Source of the DNA: Desulfatirhabdium butyrativorans
GTDB taxonomy: Bacteria; Desulfobacterota; Desulfobacteria; Desulfobacterales; DYRK01
NCBI GenBank assembly: GCA_020718785.1
Contig: DYRK01000014.1
Location: forward strand, 18,866-25,765
Length of the DNA stretch: 6,900 nucleotides
Direction: 5' to 3'
Shown here: piece by piece, positions 6,407-6,900 of the stretch
How the letters are laid out: the number at the start of each line of letters is the position of its first letter
How positions within the stretch are numbered: the first letter of the stretch is position 1
Program-made: the position numbers and the translations under genes
The notes under the pieces: model-generated
Told to the model about the DNA's origin: nothing
Database searches by the model: none
The model's input: the letters and a program-made list of their open reading frames with translations, nothing else

Positions 6407-6673
6407 GTCAAGGCGATCTTTGCTGGAAGTTTTGACTGAACCGACTGTTTTTGTTTCCTAATCAAGACGGATTATAAGATCGTGCTGATAACTCATCTTA
6501 AAAACTTCTTTACCGTCTATTTTTACAGGGACAAGAATGGTGACTTCGCCGACCTCAATTCCGGTTTCCCTGATTATCAGTCTGACAAGACGTTCAAACA
6601 AATCGCCGTTTATTTTCCTTGCAGTATCGGACATCTTTGCAGGCAAGGCGTCAAGAGCAGCTCCTATTGATGG
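6407..6673 (-). pseudogene. Fragment of an unidentified, possibly PD-(D/E)XK nuclease-like protein
   Basis: The open frame from 6673 encodes INGDLFERLVRLIIRETG, then IDGKEVFKMSYQHDLIIRLD, and is cut by a TAG at 6458-6460. Past the stop the same frame goes on as ETKTVGSVKTSSKDRLD and then runs straight into the PIN-like segment. An Asp in QHDLII followed by SVKTSS is laid out like the D...(E)xK core of restriction-type nucleases, but the acidic residue before the lysine is absent and I cannot name a family. Starts available are TTG at 6646 and ATG at 6634, neither with a properly spaced Shine-Dalgarno sequence. A small intact protein of 58-62 residues remains an alternative. The readable sense after the stop argues for decay. 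Confidence 0.45.
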
Positions 6674-6760
6674 TTATGTGACTTCAACATATATTTATTT
6701 AAACTGAACATTAGCTTGCATTGTATGATTGAATATATACCTTTACTTGAAACATTTTAG
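6674..6760. other. AT-rich non-coding gap, probably the downstream end of the IS
   Basis: About 87 AT-rich bases lie between the nuclease-like fragment and the transposase stop codon. The downstream terminal repeat of the IS630-type element must lie here or further left, but its partner is outside the window so it cannot be delimited. I do not see the CAGATTTT terminus of the nearby fold-back element in this gap. Confidence 0.4.
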
Positions 6761-6898
6761 TTAATAGTTGACAGCACAGACGGAACATATTGCCTGTCTT
6801 AATACTGCTTCATTTTTGAGGCAATCAGTGAGCCTCTGCTCTGAGTCGTTAATTGTTTCAAAAAAAGTATTATGAGTAAAATTATTCCGTATCCATTG
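6761..6898 (-). CDS. IS630-family transposase, C-terminal end (partial, runs off the window)
   Basis: The frame is open from the right window edge to the TAA at 6761-6763 and encodes 45 residues. WIRNNFTHNTFFETIND followed by LTDCLKNEAVLRQAICSV and a terminal NY matches the typical tail of IS630-type DDE transposases (family pattern W.R...THN.FFET). The catalytic DDE residues lie upstream, outside the window, so I cannot say whether the copy is intact. IS630 elements insert at TA. That makes it a candidate source, but not a proven one, for the TA-flanked fold-back element 560 bases to the left. Confidence 0.65.
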   Translation of the reverse strand, partial: QWIRNNFTHNTFFETINDSEQRLTDCLKNEAVLRQAICSVCAVNY

Positions 6899-6900
6899 CC

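Noticed and set aside
6458..6646. The 62-codon minus-strand frame as the missing RiPP precursor peptide
   Set aside because: It shows no leader/core organisation or Gly/Cys/Ser-rich tail, and it continues past its stop into recognisable protein-like sequence, so it is better read as a decayed larger gene.
6482..6670. Plus-strand 62-codon frame as a small gene
   Set aside because: It is a mirror of the minus-strand fragment with no family resemblance or ribosome-binding site.
6676..6760. Terminal inverted repeat of the IS630-type element matching the fold-back arms
   Set aside because: I looked for the CAGATTTT end in this gap and did not find it, so a parent-MITE link to this particular IS is not supported by the visible sequence.

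Overview
The window (about 47% GC by eye) looks like a Gram-negative bacterial chromosome. The indicators are a periplasmic solute-binding protein with a Sec signal peptide and no lipobox, an RiPP-type cobalamin/radical SAM enzyme, a DUF3783 gene, heptanucleotide tandem repeats, and IS630/PIN debris. My best guess is a Desulfobacterota-type anaerobe, for example a Desulfobacteraceae relative. This rests on family resemblance only and is not proven.

Left part (1-3690, plus strand). A block of degenerate heptamers of the form RCAGGTN folds back on inverted copies of itself (1-106). It is followed by a fused aminodeoxychorismate synthase/lyase (pabBC, 148-1872). Fifteen bases later comes an orphan family 5 (YejA-like) solute-binding protein (1888-3690). 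The two probably share a transcript. Folate/p-aminobenzoate synthesis paired with an oligopeptide-type binding protein is an unexplained combination.

Middle part (3753-6069, minus strand, convergent with the left part). A two-gene unit is transcribed right to left. A DUF3783 protein (5620-6069) overlaps by 17 bases the start of a B12-binding radical SAM protein (3753-5636) resembling 'RiPP maturation radical SAM protein 1'. Its iron-sulfur cysteines are spaced CX13CX2C. No precursor peptide, transporter or protease is visible beside it, so its substrate is unknown. The overlap and the internal Shine-Dalgarno sequence suggest translational coupling. A small inverted-repeat cluster separates the convergent genes.

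Right part (6070-6900, accessory scrap). Immediately upstream of the DUF3783 gene is a 108-base near-perfect fold-back element bounded by TA on both sides, with arms of about 27 bp. It has the architecture of a MITE of the IS630/Tc1-mariner type. Directly behind it lie the C-terminal half of a PIN-domain (VapC-like) toxin, frameshifted, and a piece of another protein with a PD-(D/E)XK-nuclease-like look, interrupted by a stop. The two are joined as if by deletion. The window ends in the last 45 codons of an IS630-type transposase. This is a decayed mobile/defence island whose insertions reach to within about 25 bases of the DUF3783 start codon, so the MITE may now supply or disrupt that operon's leader.
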